Assembly: GCA_028293325.1 (NCBI GenBank)
Contig: JAQGPA010000073.1
Coordinates: 1-64,000 of the forward strand
DNA from: Pedosphaera sp.
GTDB lineage: Bacteria; Verrucomicrobiota; Verrucomicrobiia; Limisphaerales; Pedosphaeraceae
Reading direction: 5' to 3'
DNA length: 64,000 nucleotides
The translations under genes were made by a program, and so were the position numbers. The notes beneath the pieces were generated by a model that saw only the letters and a program-made list of their open reading frames with translations, did no database searches and was not told the origin of the DNA. This document shows, piece after piece, positions 50,438-58,959 of the stretch; position 1 is the first letter of the stretch, and each line of letters opens with the position of its first letter.

Positions 50438-52351
50438 TCAGGGATTATCCCGCAACCAAAAACGAATCGGGGTGGCCTGGGTGTTCTGGGGATCAAGTTC
50501 CAACACCTTCACGTAATGCGACCGGGCGGGCTGAAGCTGGTGGAACTGTTCGGAATAGAGATTGGCCAGCATCAGATGGGCGGTAGCCAGGTGAGCGGGA
50601 GATTCACCGGTGTTAATCACCAGCAATTTTTCCAACTCCTGCGCCGCATCGATCATGTAATTCGCCTTCTTAAGCGCCTGCGCGAAGTTAAAACGGGCAT
50701 TAAATGAGTCCGGCGTGATGGCCAGCGCCGTTTCATAAGCCAATAGGGAAAGGGGCATTTCACCCGCCTCATACGCCGCCAACCCCAGATTGGATTGAGC
50801 CTCAAAAAAGCCCGGGTCCGCTTGCGTCGCAGTGCGGTAAAGAGTAACGGCATCCCGATAGCGGCGCTCGCGTTGCGCCGACAAGGCCTGGATAAAGAGC
50901 CGTTCCGCTTCGAGCCGGTTTCCGGAGACCGGTTTGGCGGGTGAAATATAATTATAACGGGCTGTCAGGGAAACCTGGTCGGCCGTTCCGCCAGCCGCCA
51001 TTTTGGACATGGCGACAGGATTCGTGGACACCGCCGCGCCCCGCCCAATCTCCGGACGCGGCAGGGTGACTGGAGGCAAAGGAGTCGGCGCCGCGACCGC
51101 CTTTGGATCGTGATGAAACAGATTGACGGGATTCATCTTCTGAAAAAATCCCTTTTTGGTCGTCGTGGTGGCAATGGGAGCGGGTGCTGGGGGAGTTCCC
51201 ATGATGTTATCATCCGGAGGAGGTGGCGCATTATTCGAAGTTTGCGCTGTGGCAAGATCGTCATTGGCCGGCCTGACAATGGGAGCATCGGGAAGTTTCA
51301 CCACCTCCGGGGCATAAACAGGCTCGGTCACAGCGGACGGCAAATTTGCGGATGGCATATTTGGCGCGGGCGGTTTGTTCATGGCCGCGGTTGTCCCCTT
51401 CTGCGGATTCACCGGCGACTCTGATTTTGGATAATTGGTGGTCGTATTGGCCACAACCCGGGTGGCGTTATTGGATGCTGGCTTGGGCGGATTTGCCGCG
51501 AGGTTGGGCGTAGTCACCGGGGCCGAAGGCGGCGGCGGTCGTGTGACCACGGGCGGATTCACCACGGGCGGATTCAATTCCTGGTCGAGTTGTTGCGCAA
51601 CGGTATTGACGGCATCCCAATTGGCGGGTCGCGGATTGAGCGCGAGATATTGCTGGTATTTTTCCAGTGCCGACGCACGGGTGGCCGGGTTTGCTTGTGA
51701 AATGACCGCCAGGTTAAGCAAAGCGGGGCCGAAGTCCGGCTGCTGCTTTAAGGCCGCGTTGAAATACGTAACCGCGTCCCGGGAATGATTCCGCTGCATT
51801 TGAATAATGCCCAGATCATTGAGCGCTTCCGGATTCTGCGGGTTGAGGCGCAACACTTCATTGAAACTCTTTTCGGCGGCGGCGAATTCTCTGAGCCGTA
51901 TTTGTGCTGTGCCCAGTTTCAGCCAGCCGTCCAGTGAGTTGCCCTGGTGCAGGGTGAAAGCGGTCAGCTCGTTTTTGGCCGCCTCCAGTTTATTTTGCTC
52001 CAGGAGCAGGCAGCCCAGGTTGTAATGGACCGGTATCAGGTCATGATTCAGACGGAGAGCCCGTTGATAAGCGTCCAACGCATTGGCCGGTTGACCGGCA
52101 TGATGATAGGCCAGTCCCAGATAATTCCATGCCTGGGCGTTCGTGGTTAAAATGGAGGTGGCTAACTTGAGTTTTTCGACGGCGGGTGCATATTTCCCCT
52201 GCTCGACCAGGCGCTTGCCATCCAGCAAGGCGCCCGGACCGGTCGGAGTGCAACCAGCCACGCAGGCAATTGCAAGAACCAGCAAGCCAAATATTAATTG
52301 GTCACCGAATTTACTTTTCTGTTTGGTTGCCATCGCCTGTGGTGGTAACAT
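50438..52351 (-). CDS. TPR-rich lipoprotein
   Basis: 637 residues from the ATG at 52351 (AAGG six bases upstream; a second ATG at 52333 is possible). A signal peptide with lipobox VAGC near residue 34. The N-terminal TPR array (about 45-255) has repeats such as NAQAWNYLGLAYHHAGQPANALDAYQRALRLN. A Pro/Asn/Thr-rich linker (about 265-465: PVVNPPVVTRPPPPSAPVTTP and similar) leads to a second TPR group (about 480-637) with LIQALSAQRERRYRDAVTLYRTATQADP. It is likely to be anchored on the envelope and bind proteins through the TPRs. The gene begins 12 bp from a divergent DUF362 gene and has a downstream neighbour cvpA 90 bp away. Confidence 0.9.
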   Translation of the reverse strand: MLPPQAMATKQKSKFGDQLIFGLLVLAIACVAGCTPTGPGALLDGKRLVEQGKYAPAVEKLKLATSILTTNAQAWNYLGLAYHHAGQPANALDAYQRALRLNHDLIPVHYNLGCLLLEQNKLEAAKNELTAFTLHQGNSLDGWLKLGTAQIRLREFAAAEKSFNEVLRLNPQNPEALNDLGIIQMQRNHSRDAVTYFNAALKQQPDFGPALLNLAVISQANPATRASALEKYQQYLALNPRPANWDAVNTVAQQLDQELNPPVVNPPVVTRPPPPSAPVTTPNLAANPPKPASNNATRVVANTTTNYPKSESPVNPQKGTTAAMNKPPAPNMPSANLPSAVTEPVYAPEVVKLPDAPIVRPANDDLATAQTSNNAPPPPDDNIMGTPPAPAPIATTTTKKGFFQKMNPVNLFHHDPKAVAAPTPLPPVTLPRPEIGRGAAVSTNPVAMSKMAAGGTADQVSLTARYNYISPAKPVSGNRLEAERLFIQALSAQRERRYRDAVTLYRTATQADPGFFEAQSNLGLAAYEAGEMPLSLLAYETALAITPDSFNARFNFAQALKKANYMIDAAQELEKLLVINTGESPAHLATAHLMLANLYSEQFHQLQPARSHYVKVLELDPQNTQATPIRFWLRDNP

Positions 52352-52363
52352 TCGCGCCTTAAA

Positions 52364-53458
52364 GTGTCAAGAAACGCACAACTTAAAGCGCGGACGCCGC
52401 GTCTGGTCATCTATGGCGCCGGCCTGGTTCTCGCATTGCTGCTACCGCGGTCGACAGTGGCCCAAACACCCCTTTTCACCCCCACCCCGGATAAACGGGC
52501 TCCCACTGCTCGGGTGGTTGTGGTGGAGGATCCCGGCGCCACCGAGGAACTCCTGGCGGTGCCGGATAGAATTCAAGCCATGGTGGCACGGGCCATGACG
52601 AACCTGACGGGCAAAGCCCTGGTGGCAGATGCCTGGCGCTCGCTTGTTTCCACCCAGGACGTCGTGGGCATTAAAATCTTTTCCGAACCCGGCCCGAACA
52701 GCGGCACGCGCCCCGTCGTGGTAGCCGCGGTGGTGCAGGATTTACTGGCCGCTGGCGTGCCGCCCAACCACATAATCGTATGGGACAGACGCAACATCGA
52801 TCTCCGCATGGCTGGCTTTTGTGACATGGAACAACGCTACGGCATTCGGGTGATGGGGAGCAGCGATGCCGGTTATGATGAAAAAACATTTTATGAAACC
52901 GCACTCTTGGGAAATCCGATTTGGACCGATCTTGAGTTCGGCAGGAAAGGCCCCGGCATCGGCAGGAAATCCTACGTCTCCAAACTGGTGGTCAAGGAGA
53001 TGACCAAGATAATTAATATAACGCCCTTAATGCATCACAATCTGGTCGGCGTTTCCGGCAATCTCTACGGGTTGGCCATGGGCAGCGTGGACAATACGAC
53101 CCGCTTTCAAACTGATGCCGACACCATGGGCCGTTCCATCCCGGAAATCTATGCCCTGCCCATCCTCGGCGACCGCGTTGTCCTGAATATCGTCGATGCC
53201 TTGATTTGCCAGTATGAAGGTCAGGATCGGGGCTTGCTGCACTATTCGAGCGTGCTAAATGAGTTGCGATTCAGCCGTGATCCGGTCGCACTGGATGTGT
53301 TGTCCATCCAGGAAATCGACCGTCAGCGTCAACTGGCCGGTATTCTGAACGTGAAAACCAACCTGGATTTGTACCCTAATGCCTCCTTGCTTGAGATTGG
53401 CGTGAGCAATCCGAAGCACATCCAAATAGACAAGTTGACGGTGAAGCCGCCGTTGTAA
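52364..53458 (+). CDS. Exported DUF362-like protein
   Basis: 364 residues. The N-terminus (RTPRLVIYGAGLVLALLLPRSTVAQTP) is a signal peptide. The rest resembles DUF362 proteins: VVVVEDPGATEELLAV, LVSTQDVVGIKIFSEPG, VVAAVVQDLLAAGVPPNHIIVWDR, LVVKEMTKIINITPLMHHNLVGVSGNLYGLAMGSVDN, the typical arrangement of a DUF362 iron-sulfur-like family but without an obvious ferredoxin cysteine cluster. The only suitable start is GTG at 52364, just 12 bp from the start of the divergent TPR gene. The overlap of promoter space is odd and the true start may be further in. The function is unknown. Confidence 0.85.
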   Translation: MSRNAQLKARTPRLVIYGAGLVLALLLPRSTVAQTPLFTPTPDKRAPTARVVVVEDPGATEELLAVPDRIQAMVARAMTNLTGKALVADAWRSLVSTQDVVGIKIFSEPGPNSGTRPVVVAAVVQDLLAAGVPPNHIIVWDRRNIDLRMAGFCDMEQRYGIRVMGSSDAGYDEKTFYETALLGNPIWTDLEFGRKGPGIGRKSYVSKLVVKEMTKIINITPLMHHNLVGVSGNLYGLAMGSVDNTTRFQTDADTMGRSIPEIYALPILGDRVVLNIVDALICQYEGQDRGLLHYSSVLNELRFSRDPVALDVLSIQEIDRQRQLAGILNVKTNLDLYPNASLLEIGVSNPKHIQIDKLTVKPPL

Positions 53459-53468
53459 CCAAGCCTGG

Positions 53469-54104
53469 TCAAGCCCGGCTGTTGCGCCGGTACGCCACGA
53501 GTGTGCCGCCGAGTGCCATGCCCAACAGTGCCACCGCCGCCGAACTCGGCTCGGGCACATCGCTGATGCCCGTGTAAATATTATCGCTCGCGCCCGGCAC
53601 AAAAGGCGTCCAGGTAAATCCATCATTGCCCGGGACACCGGTTTCAACCACGCCGCCCAAATCAAACGCAGCCTGCAGGACGCTGGGAATGCCGGAATCT
53701 GCGGGAGCGGTCTGGCCGGGGCCGGACACGGAATAATAAATCATCCGGTCGCCTACCGATCCGAACGCAAGATCTCCGTTCGCATTGGTAAATCGAATTA
53801 CATCGCTCAAGGTGGTCTTGCTGGCATCGGACCAAATCCGGACATCCCCGGCAAATACCGGTGCCGGCAAAATGTAGGTCAACACCATCCGGCTGGGAAA
53901 TGTCGGATCCGCCATCAGGGAACCGATCAGCGGGCTCGGGCCGGAACCGGTATCAACCACGCCATTGCCGAATTCATCGAACGTAAAATGAAAGGGGTCA
54001 TCGGGGTCCGCTGTCGCGCCCGGTAAAAAACTTGCGCGCGCCGCCGGAGCGGCAATGCTGCAGATCAACGCCAATAGCAGTCCAAAAATCCCATACGCTC
54101 TCAT
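53469..54104 (-). CDS. PEP-CTERM sorting-signal exported protein
   Basis: 211 residues. The signal peptide (IFGLLLALICSIAAPAARAS) begins at an ATG at 54104. The mature region is beta-rich with an FHFTFDEFGNG segment and no catalytic motif. The C-terminus VPEPSSAAVALLGMALGGTLVAYRRNSRA is a PEP-CTERM tail: a V-P-E-P motif, a transmembrane helix and an Arg-rich end, recognised by an exosortase that is not in the window. It is probably a structural extracellular protein. It is convergent with the DUF362 gene, 10 bp away. Confidence 0.88.
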   Translation of the reverse strand: MRAYGIFGLLLALICSIAAPAARASFLPGATADPDDPFHFTFDEFGNGVVDTGSGPSPLIGSLMADPTFPSRMVLTYILPAPVFAGDVRIWSDASKTTLSDVIRFTNANGDLAFGSVGDRMIYYSVSGPGQTAPADSGIPSVLQAAFDLGGVVETGVPGNDGFTWTPFVPGASDNIYTGISDVPEPSSAAVALLGMALGGTLVAYRRNSRA

Positions 54105-54496
54105 GTATTATGCCCTATGTTTAGTTAGTCCATCTTGACTGGTCCGAGGTCATCCGTTCCGTGAGCGTATGCAACCACAAGGTGCCGCAGCGGATATTTC
54201 TCTGGGACGTCATGACTTCATTAATGCATAGAATTCATTGTGCGCGGAAGTCGGCTGAGCAGGGGACAGCAAAGAATTGTCGCTTGAACTTTTCGAGACA
54301 TTACGTCACTCGCAGGGAATTTTTGGACTTTTTGACGCACTCATTCACAGTCGGCGAATGGCGAATGGCTGTTGCGGGGAAATTTAACGATTTCGCAGGA
54401 CTCAGCGGGCGTTAGCTAGGCCAAAATCAAAACAATTGTTAAGCTTAAGGAATTCAAAAAGTTTTTTAAACGCGGATTTGGCAATCGCCGCCATTC
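54105..54496. other. Intergenic region, nothing recognised
   Basis: 392 bp between the PEP-CTERM gene and the C-terminal end of the Ig-repeat gene. It is more A/T-rich than the window average and should include the promoter of the PEP-CTERM gene. A plus-strand frame at 54161-54415 codes 84 residues but has no domain and no good start signal. The TTAAGCTTAA palindrome near 54438 is too short to interpret. Confidence 0.5.
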
Positions 54497-57400
54497 CTAC
54501 TGCACCAGCATAACACGGTAGTACTGCTGCGTCACCAGACCTGAGGAATCCACTTTGGTTGAGGTGGTTCCCGTGGCCGTCAAATCGCCGGGCAAATCGT
54601 TCCAGGCTGCCTGCACGTCCGCTTTGGACTGCACCCGATACACATTCCCGGCCACGGAAGTCCAGGTGAGGGTCACGTCGCTGCTCGAAACCGAAATGTT
54701 TTCGATGGTCGGACGCGAGACAACCGTCACATTAAAACTCTTTGCATCGTTCAACGGTGGCACCCCATTGTCAGTCACGCGTACAGTGATGGCATTTGTG
54801 GTGCCCGCCTGACCATCCGTGGGTGTCCAATTAAAGATGCCGGTGTCCGACTGAATGGTTGCCCCGGCGGGCGCTCCCGCATCCAGGCTGAAGGTCAGTG
54901 TGTTGGTGGGAATATCTGCATCCGTCGCGCTATTGGTAATCACCAGCGTGAAGCCCGCATGAATGGTGCGATCGGCCACGGCGGCCAATACCGGCGCCAC
55001 GTTCACTTCGCTTACCACAATCGTAAATGTCTTGCTGTCGCTCAAGACCGGCACGCCGTTATCCGTCACGCGCACGGTTACGACGTTGGTGCTGGGACCT
55101 TGGGCTTCACTGGGCGTCCATGTGAAAATGCCCGTGGCTGAATCGATGTTCGCCCCCACCGGTGCGCCGGGATCCAGGCTGAAACTCAGGATGTTTGTCG
55201 GAATATCCGTATCCGTGGCTGTGTTGGTGATACTAAGCGCATTGCCTTCCGCAATAATTTGATCAGCGATCCCGGCCAGTGTTGGCGGACTGTTTGTCTT
55301 CCCGACAGTAACCGTGAAGTTCTTGAAGTCACTCAGGTTCGGCACGCCATTGTCAGTGACACGCACGGTGACATGATTCGTGGTCCCACCCTGCGCTTCC
55401 GTCGGTGTCCAGACAAAGAGACCGTTGGTGGGATTGATGCTTGCGCCAACCGGTGCGCCGGGATCCAGGCTGAAATTCAAAGTGTTAATGGGCAAGTCCG
55501 CATCACTTGCAGAGCTTGTAACCACCAACGTGCTGCCTTCGAAAATTGTCTGATCTGGAATAAAAGTCAGGACGGGTGCGCTGTTTACTTCATTTACCAC
55601 CACCGTAAAACTTTTGGCATCGCTCAACGGCGGCGAACCATTATCGGTAACCCGCACCGTAATCACGTTGGTGCCCGGCCCCTGCGCCTCCGTGGGTGTC
55701 CAGGTGAAAACGCCGTTGGTGGTATTGATGCTCGCACCAGCGGGCGCGCCCGGATCAAGGCTATAGGCCAGGGTGTTGGCGGGGATGTCGCCATCCGTTG
55801 TCAGGTTTGTCACGGTCAGCGTGCTGTTTTCATTAATCACCTGGTTGGCAATTGCTGCTAATGCCGGCGCACTATTCACTTCATTCACCACCACGGTAAA
55901 ACTTTTGGTGTCACTCAACGGCGGCGATCCATTATCCGTGACCCGCACCGTGATCAAGTTGGTGCCCGGTCCCTGTGCCTCTGTAGGTGTCCAGGTGAAA
56001 ACCCCATTGGTGGGATTGATGCTCGCACCAGCGGGTGCGCCCGGGTCCAAGGTGAAAGCCAGCGTTTGCGCGGGGAGATCCGAATCGTTGGCCGTGGCAA
56101 TGAATGTGAGCAGGTTCAACTCATTGATGGTTTGGTTCGTTATCACGGTGAGCACCGGTGGAGTATTTGAATTTGAGATTAGAACCGTCAACAGGCTGGT
56201 GGAACTGGTCACCGCTTGGCTATCCGGGTTGATGACCGTAATGGTTCGTGCGCCGGCGACCGCGCCAGGGGAAACATTTACCGTAAGCGTAATATGCGCC
56301 GGATCGGTATAGGTCACTTTGGTCACGGTCACGCCGCCACCGCTCACAGTGGCCGCAATGTGATTGGGAATGGCCGCCGCAGGATCAAAAAAACCGGCCC
56401 CACCATTGGTTGACCCAATCACCACCAAGTTCACATTGGTGGCGCCCGACTGCACAGTGGCAGGATTGCAGTTCGTGGGAGCTGCCGGCAAGGGCGCATA
56501 AATCTTCAACACCTGGACACCGTAGGAATCCGTGCGATCACAAAATTCCTGGATGGTCCACATTGTCATATCATCGGAGGGATCGAGACTCGTGTAGGAG
56601 TAATCCCCCCAACGGCGCGAGCCAGCACTGCCGGTGTCGCTCGGAGGATTATACGCAGTGCTGCTGGCAGTATAAAGCGACGGCGCATGCATCGTCCCGA
56701 GCGTTTCGCCCGCAAGGCGAAACGCCGTCCCGGCATTGATGAATTCATTTACCCCGGCGGCGCTGCAACCCAGCGCCGCATGGCCCTGCCCGGACACCAT
56801 GACGGTCCCCATCCAATAATAGCGTTGGTCCGTTGAATTGTTGGCCGAAGGTTGAAAAACGGTCCCGGATTCCACGACCGATGGCGTTTGCCCGGTGGGA
56901 ATGCCCGACAACTCGTACCAACGCACTCCATTCCGGCTCCCTGAACTTGAGGCCACCCCGGTGTTATCCACCTCGATGCTGTGAGTGGTCCATAATCTGC
57001 CGTTACGGAAATGCGCTGCCAGCAGACGATCATCCAAGCCGTCCACGTTGCCGTTGCTGCCGCCGGTATTTCCCTGGTGCGGCACCGTGAGCGGGACAGC
57101 GGTTGTCGGCACCGTGATGGCCACGTTGGCGGATATGGTCGGCGTCCCGCCCGGACTGCTGACCCGGCGCAAATCCAGCTTGCCGAATGCTGATGCGTCC
57201 ACGCCGATAAAATATCCCTCCGTCGCGGCGGGATCAAAGTTATCCACTCCTTGCGGCGTATACATCCCTGTGCCCTGGTTGCTGATTAATTTCCGGAACG
57301 CTTTGACCACAATAGGACCCGCGCCAAGAATCGAACTTTTTCGCACCACAAATCCGGTCGTGTTAAAAAAAGAGCCGGAGGAGTTAAAAATGTTTACCCC

Positions 57401-58237
57401 GATGTATAGCGCATTCGCATCGATCCCCAGGGTCGGATAATCCGCGAACTTGCCGGTATCGCCGGTGGTGGAAACCAGATCCTGTTGGAAGAAGAAATAA
57501 GTCCAAACCGTGCTGGCGGAAATAATTCCCGAATCACTTACCGCCAGCAATATGCGATTGGGCAGCGTGCCGCTTTGTCCCGGCACATCGATGATGATGA
57601 CGATCCACTTTCCAGCAAGCCGGTCGTAGCGAATACGCGGATCCGAGGTGAAGTTATTGTTCACCGGCGGGGTCATGACCGAGTTGAAAAAAGTATCCAT
57701 ATCCGAATCCAGCACTCCATCAGCCACGCCGGTGGTTTTGTCGAAGGTGCGAAGGCGGCCGTTGACGGCGACGATGTATTGCGCCGGCCCGACGGTGCCC
57801 ATGGAGTCCGGCGGAAACGCGCTGGTATCGGTCAGCGTTGCGCCAGTGAAATTGATGTTTACCTGCGCGGCATCCAGTGGCGCGCCCGCACCGCCGCCGC
57901 CCGGAGCGCCAGCGGAGGGAGAGCTGGCCACGCTGGGCGAATTGGGATTCATCGTAAGACCGATACGGGCTCCCCACTTGCCGTGCTTGGTGATTTTCTT
58001 GGGTGTCCCGTCCGTTTCGAGACGTATGGCGTCATTGATTGACTGCTGTAACATGATGTCCGCAGTCGTCTGCTGAACACCAACGGCGCCCACCCAGTCC
58101 TTGGCTTTGGCTCCGCCGTCACCAGCCGTCGCGCTCGGCGACAACACCACGATTGACATCCAACCGAGGAGGAAGCTGGTGGGAAAAAACGAGGGTACGC
58201 GCCAAATGCGGGGCCGCTTGATGAAACCTAAGAACAT
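54497..58237 (-). CDS. Secreted multi-domain protein with five Ig-like repeats
   Basis: 1,246 residues from the ATG at 58237; a TTG three codons upstream is possible. The signal peptide is LGWMSIVVLSPSATA. The N-terminal 590 residues are one large domain with beta-propeller-like character (DSMGTVGPAQYIVAVNGRLRTFDKTTGVADGVLDSDMDTF, SDPRIRYDRLAGKWIVIIIDV). An IPT/TIG-like part follows (TVSGGGVTVTKVTYTDPAHITLTVNVSPGAVAGARTITVINP). Then come five copies of a 97-residue cadherin/Ig-type repeat (consensus NSAPVLA.I.DQTI.EGSTL..TN.A.DADIPTNTL.FSLDPGAP.GA), ending in a verrucomicrobial C-terminal module WTSVAGNVYRVQSKADV...QQYYRVMLV. It is probably surface-exposed. A glutathione peroxidase gene ends 16 bp upstream. 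Confidence 0.92.
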   Translation of the reverse strand: MFLGFIKRPRIWRVPSFFPTSFLLGWMSIVVLSPSATAGDGGAKAKDWVGAVGVQQTTADIMLQQSINDAIRLETDGTPKKITKHGKWGARIGLTMNPNSPSVASSPSAGAPGGGGAGAPLDAAQVNINFTGATLTDTSAFPPDSMGTVGPAQYIVAVNGRLRTFDKTTGVADGVLDSDMDTFFNSVMTPPVNNNFTSDPRIRYDRLAGKWIVIIIDVPGQSGTLPNRILLAVSDSGIISASTVWTYFFFQQDLVSTTGDTGKFADYPTLGIDANALYIGVNIFNSSGSFFNTTGFVVRKSSILGAGPIVVKAFRKLISNQGTGMYTPQGVDNFDPAATEGYFIGVDASAFGKLDLRRVSSPGGTPTISANVAITVPTTAVPLTVPHQGNTGGSNGNVDGLDDRLLAAHFRNGRLWTTHSIEVDNTGVASSSGSRNGVRWYELSGIPTGQTPSVVESGTVFQPSANNSTDQRYYWMGTVMVSGQGHAALGCSAAGVNEFINAGTAFRLAGETLGTMHAPSLYTASSTAYNPPSDTGSAGSRRWGDYSYTSLDPSDDMTMWTIQEFCDRTDSYGVQVLKIYAPLPAAPTNCNPATVQSGATNVNLVVIGSTNGGAGFFDPAAAIPNHIAATVSGGGVTVTKVTYTDPAHITLTVNVSPGAVAGARTITVINPDSQAVTSSTSLLTVLISNSNTPPVLTVITNQTINELNLLTFIATANDSDLPAQTLAFTLDPGAPAGASINPTNGVFTWTPTEAQGPGTNLITVRVTDNGSPPLSDTKSFTVVVNEVNSAPALAAIANQVINENSTLTVTNLTTDGDIPANTLAYSLDPGAPAGASINTTNGVFTWTPTEAQGPGTNVITVRVTDNGSPPLSDAKSFTVVVNEVNSAPVLTFIPDQTIFEGSTLVVTSSASDADLPINTLNFSLDPGAPVGASINPTNGLFVWTPTEAQGGTTNHVTVRVTDNGVPNLSDFKNFTVTVGKTNSPPTLAGIADQIIAEGNALSITNTATDTDIPTNILSFSLDPGAPVGANIDSATGIFTWTPSEAQGPSTNVVTVRVTDNGVPVLSDSKTFTIVVSEVNVAPVLAAVADRTIHAGFTLVITNSATDADIPTNTLTFSLDAGAPAGATIQSDTGIFNWTPTDGQAGTTNAITVRVTDNGVPPLNDAKSFNVTVVSRPTIENISVSSSDVTLTWTSVAGNVYRVQSKADVQAAWNDLPGDLTATGTTSTKVDSSGLVTQQYYRVMLVQ
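54710..56175 (-). repeat. Five tandem coding repeats of about 290 bp
   Basis: The Ig-like repeats are alike at DNA level too: 55600-55770 and 55886-56050 are near-identical over 160 bp except for a few third-position changes. This suggests recent duplication or gene conversion within the gene. Confidence 0.85.
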
Positions 58238-58253
58238 CGGATTCAAAAAACCG

Positions 58254-58832
58254 TCATTTATCGACGATGTCGTTCAACATGACCTTTTTGGCCGACAAAG
58301 CCGACTCAATGGCGCCGGTCACTTCCGCCGATTCAGGCTTGGCCTTCGAATCAAAGCGCTGAAGAATTTTTCCGTCGCGACTGACCACGAACTTGCCGAA
58401 ATTCCATTTGATGGGTCCGGGAAACGGTGCGTCCTTGCCGGTCAAGGCGGCATAGAGCGGGTGCTGCTCGTCGCCCTTGACGTGCAGCTTGGCGAAGAGA
58501 GGAAAGGTGACGCTGTATTTGCTCGAGCAGAACGTCTTAATTTCCTCGGGTGTGCCCGGTTCCTGCGCGCCGAAATCGTTGCAGGGAAAACCCAGGACGG
58601 TGAACCCTTTGTCCTGATACTTTTTCTGGATCGCCTCCAAACCTTCATACTGCGGCGTATATCCACATTTGGAAGCCACATTGACAATCAGCAGGACTTT
58701 CCCCTGATACGCCTTCAATGATGTGTCTTTGCCATCGATGTCCTTGAGCGGGATGTCGTAAAGTGAGGGTTGGGTCTGGGCAGAAACGATCTGAGCAAGC
58801 ATAAGGATGGCGAGAAGGATAGTTAGTTTCAC
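58254..58832 (-). CDS. Exported glutathione peroxidase-like protein
   Basis: 192 residues. The N-terminus (KLTILLAILMLAQIVSAQ) looks like a signal peptide. The glutathione peroxidase domain is standard: VNVASKCGYTPQYEGL with peroxidatic Cys56, GFPCNDFGAQEPGTPEEI with Gln in the second motif, and WNFGKFVVSRDGKIL with the catalytic Trp-Asn. It is a cysteine, not selenocysteine, enzyme and may use thioredoxin. The second motif has N-D-F in place of the usual N-Q-F. The start codon appears to be GTG at 58832. It ends 16 bp upstream of the Ig-repeat gene on the same strand, so they may be co-transcribed. Confidence 0.9.
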   Translation of the reverse strand: MKLTILLAILMLAQIVSAQTQPSLYDIPLKDIDGKDTSLKAYQGKVLLIVNVASKCGYTPQYEGLEAIQKKYQDKGFTVLGFPCNDFGAQEPGTPEEIKTFCSSKYSVTFPLFAKLHVKGDEQHPLYAALTGKDAPFPGPIKWNFGKFVVSRDGKILQRFDSKAKPESAEVTGAIESALSAKKVMLNDIVDK

Positions 58833-58959
58833 CCTGCCAGTATGGGTAAAAAAGGTACAAAGTCAAACCCGCAGAATGTCGTGGCATCGGCCTATTTCCC
58901 CTTGCTTACAGCCTTAAACATAGCCAGGCATTTGGGTCGCTGTGTTGCATCACCGGGAC

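Noticed and set aside
54161-54415. An 84-codon plus-strand frame in the PEP-CTERM upstream gap
   Set aside because: No hydrophobic segment, domain or Shine-Dalgarno site; it lies in a region expected to hold a promoter.
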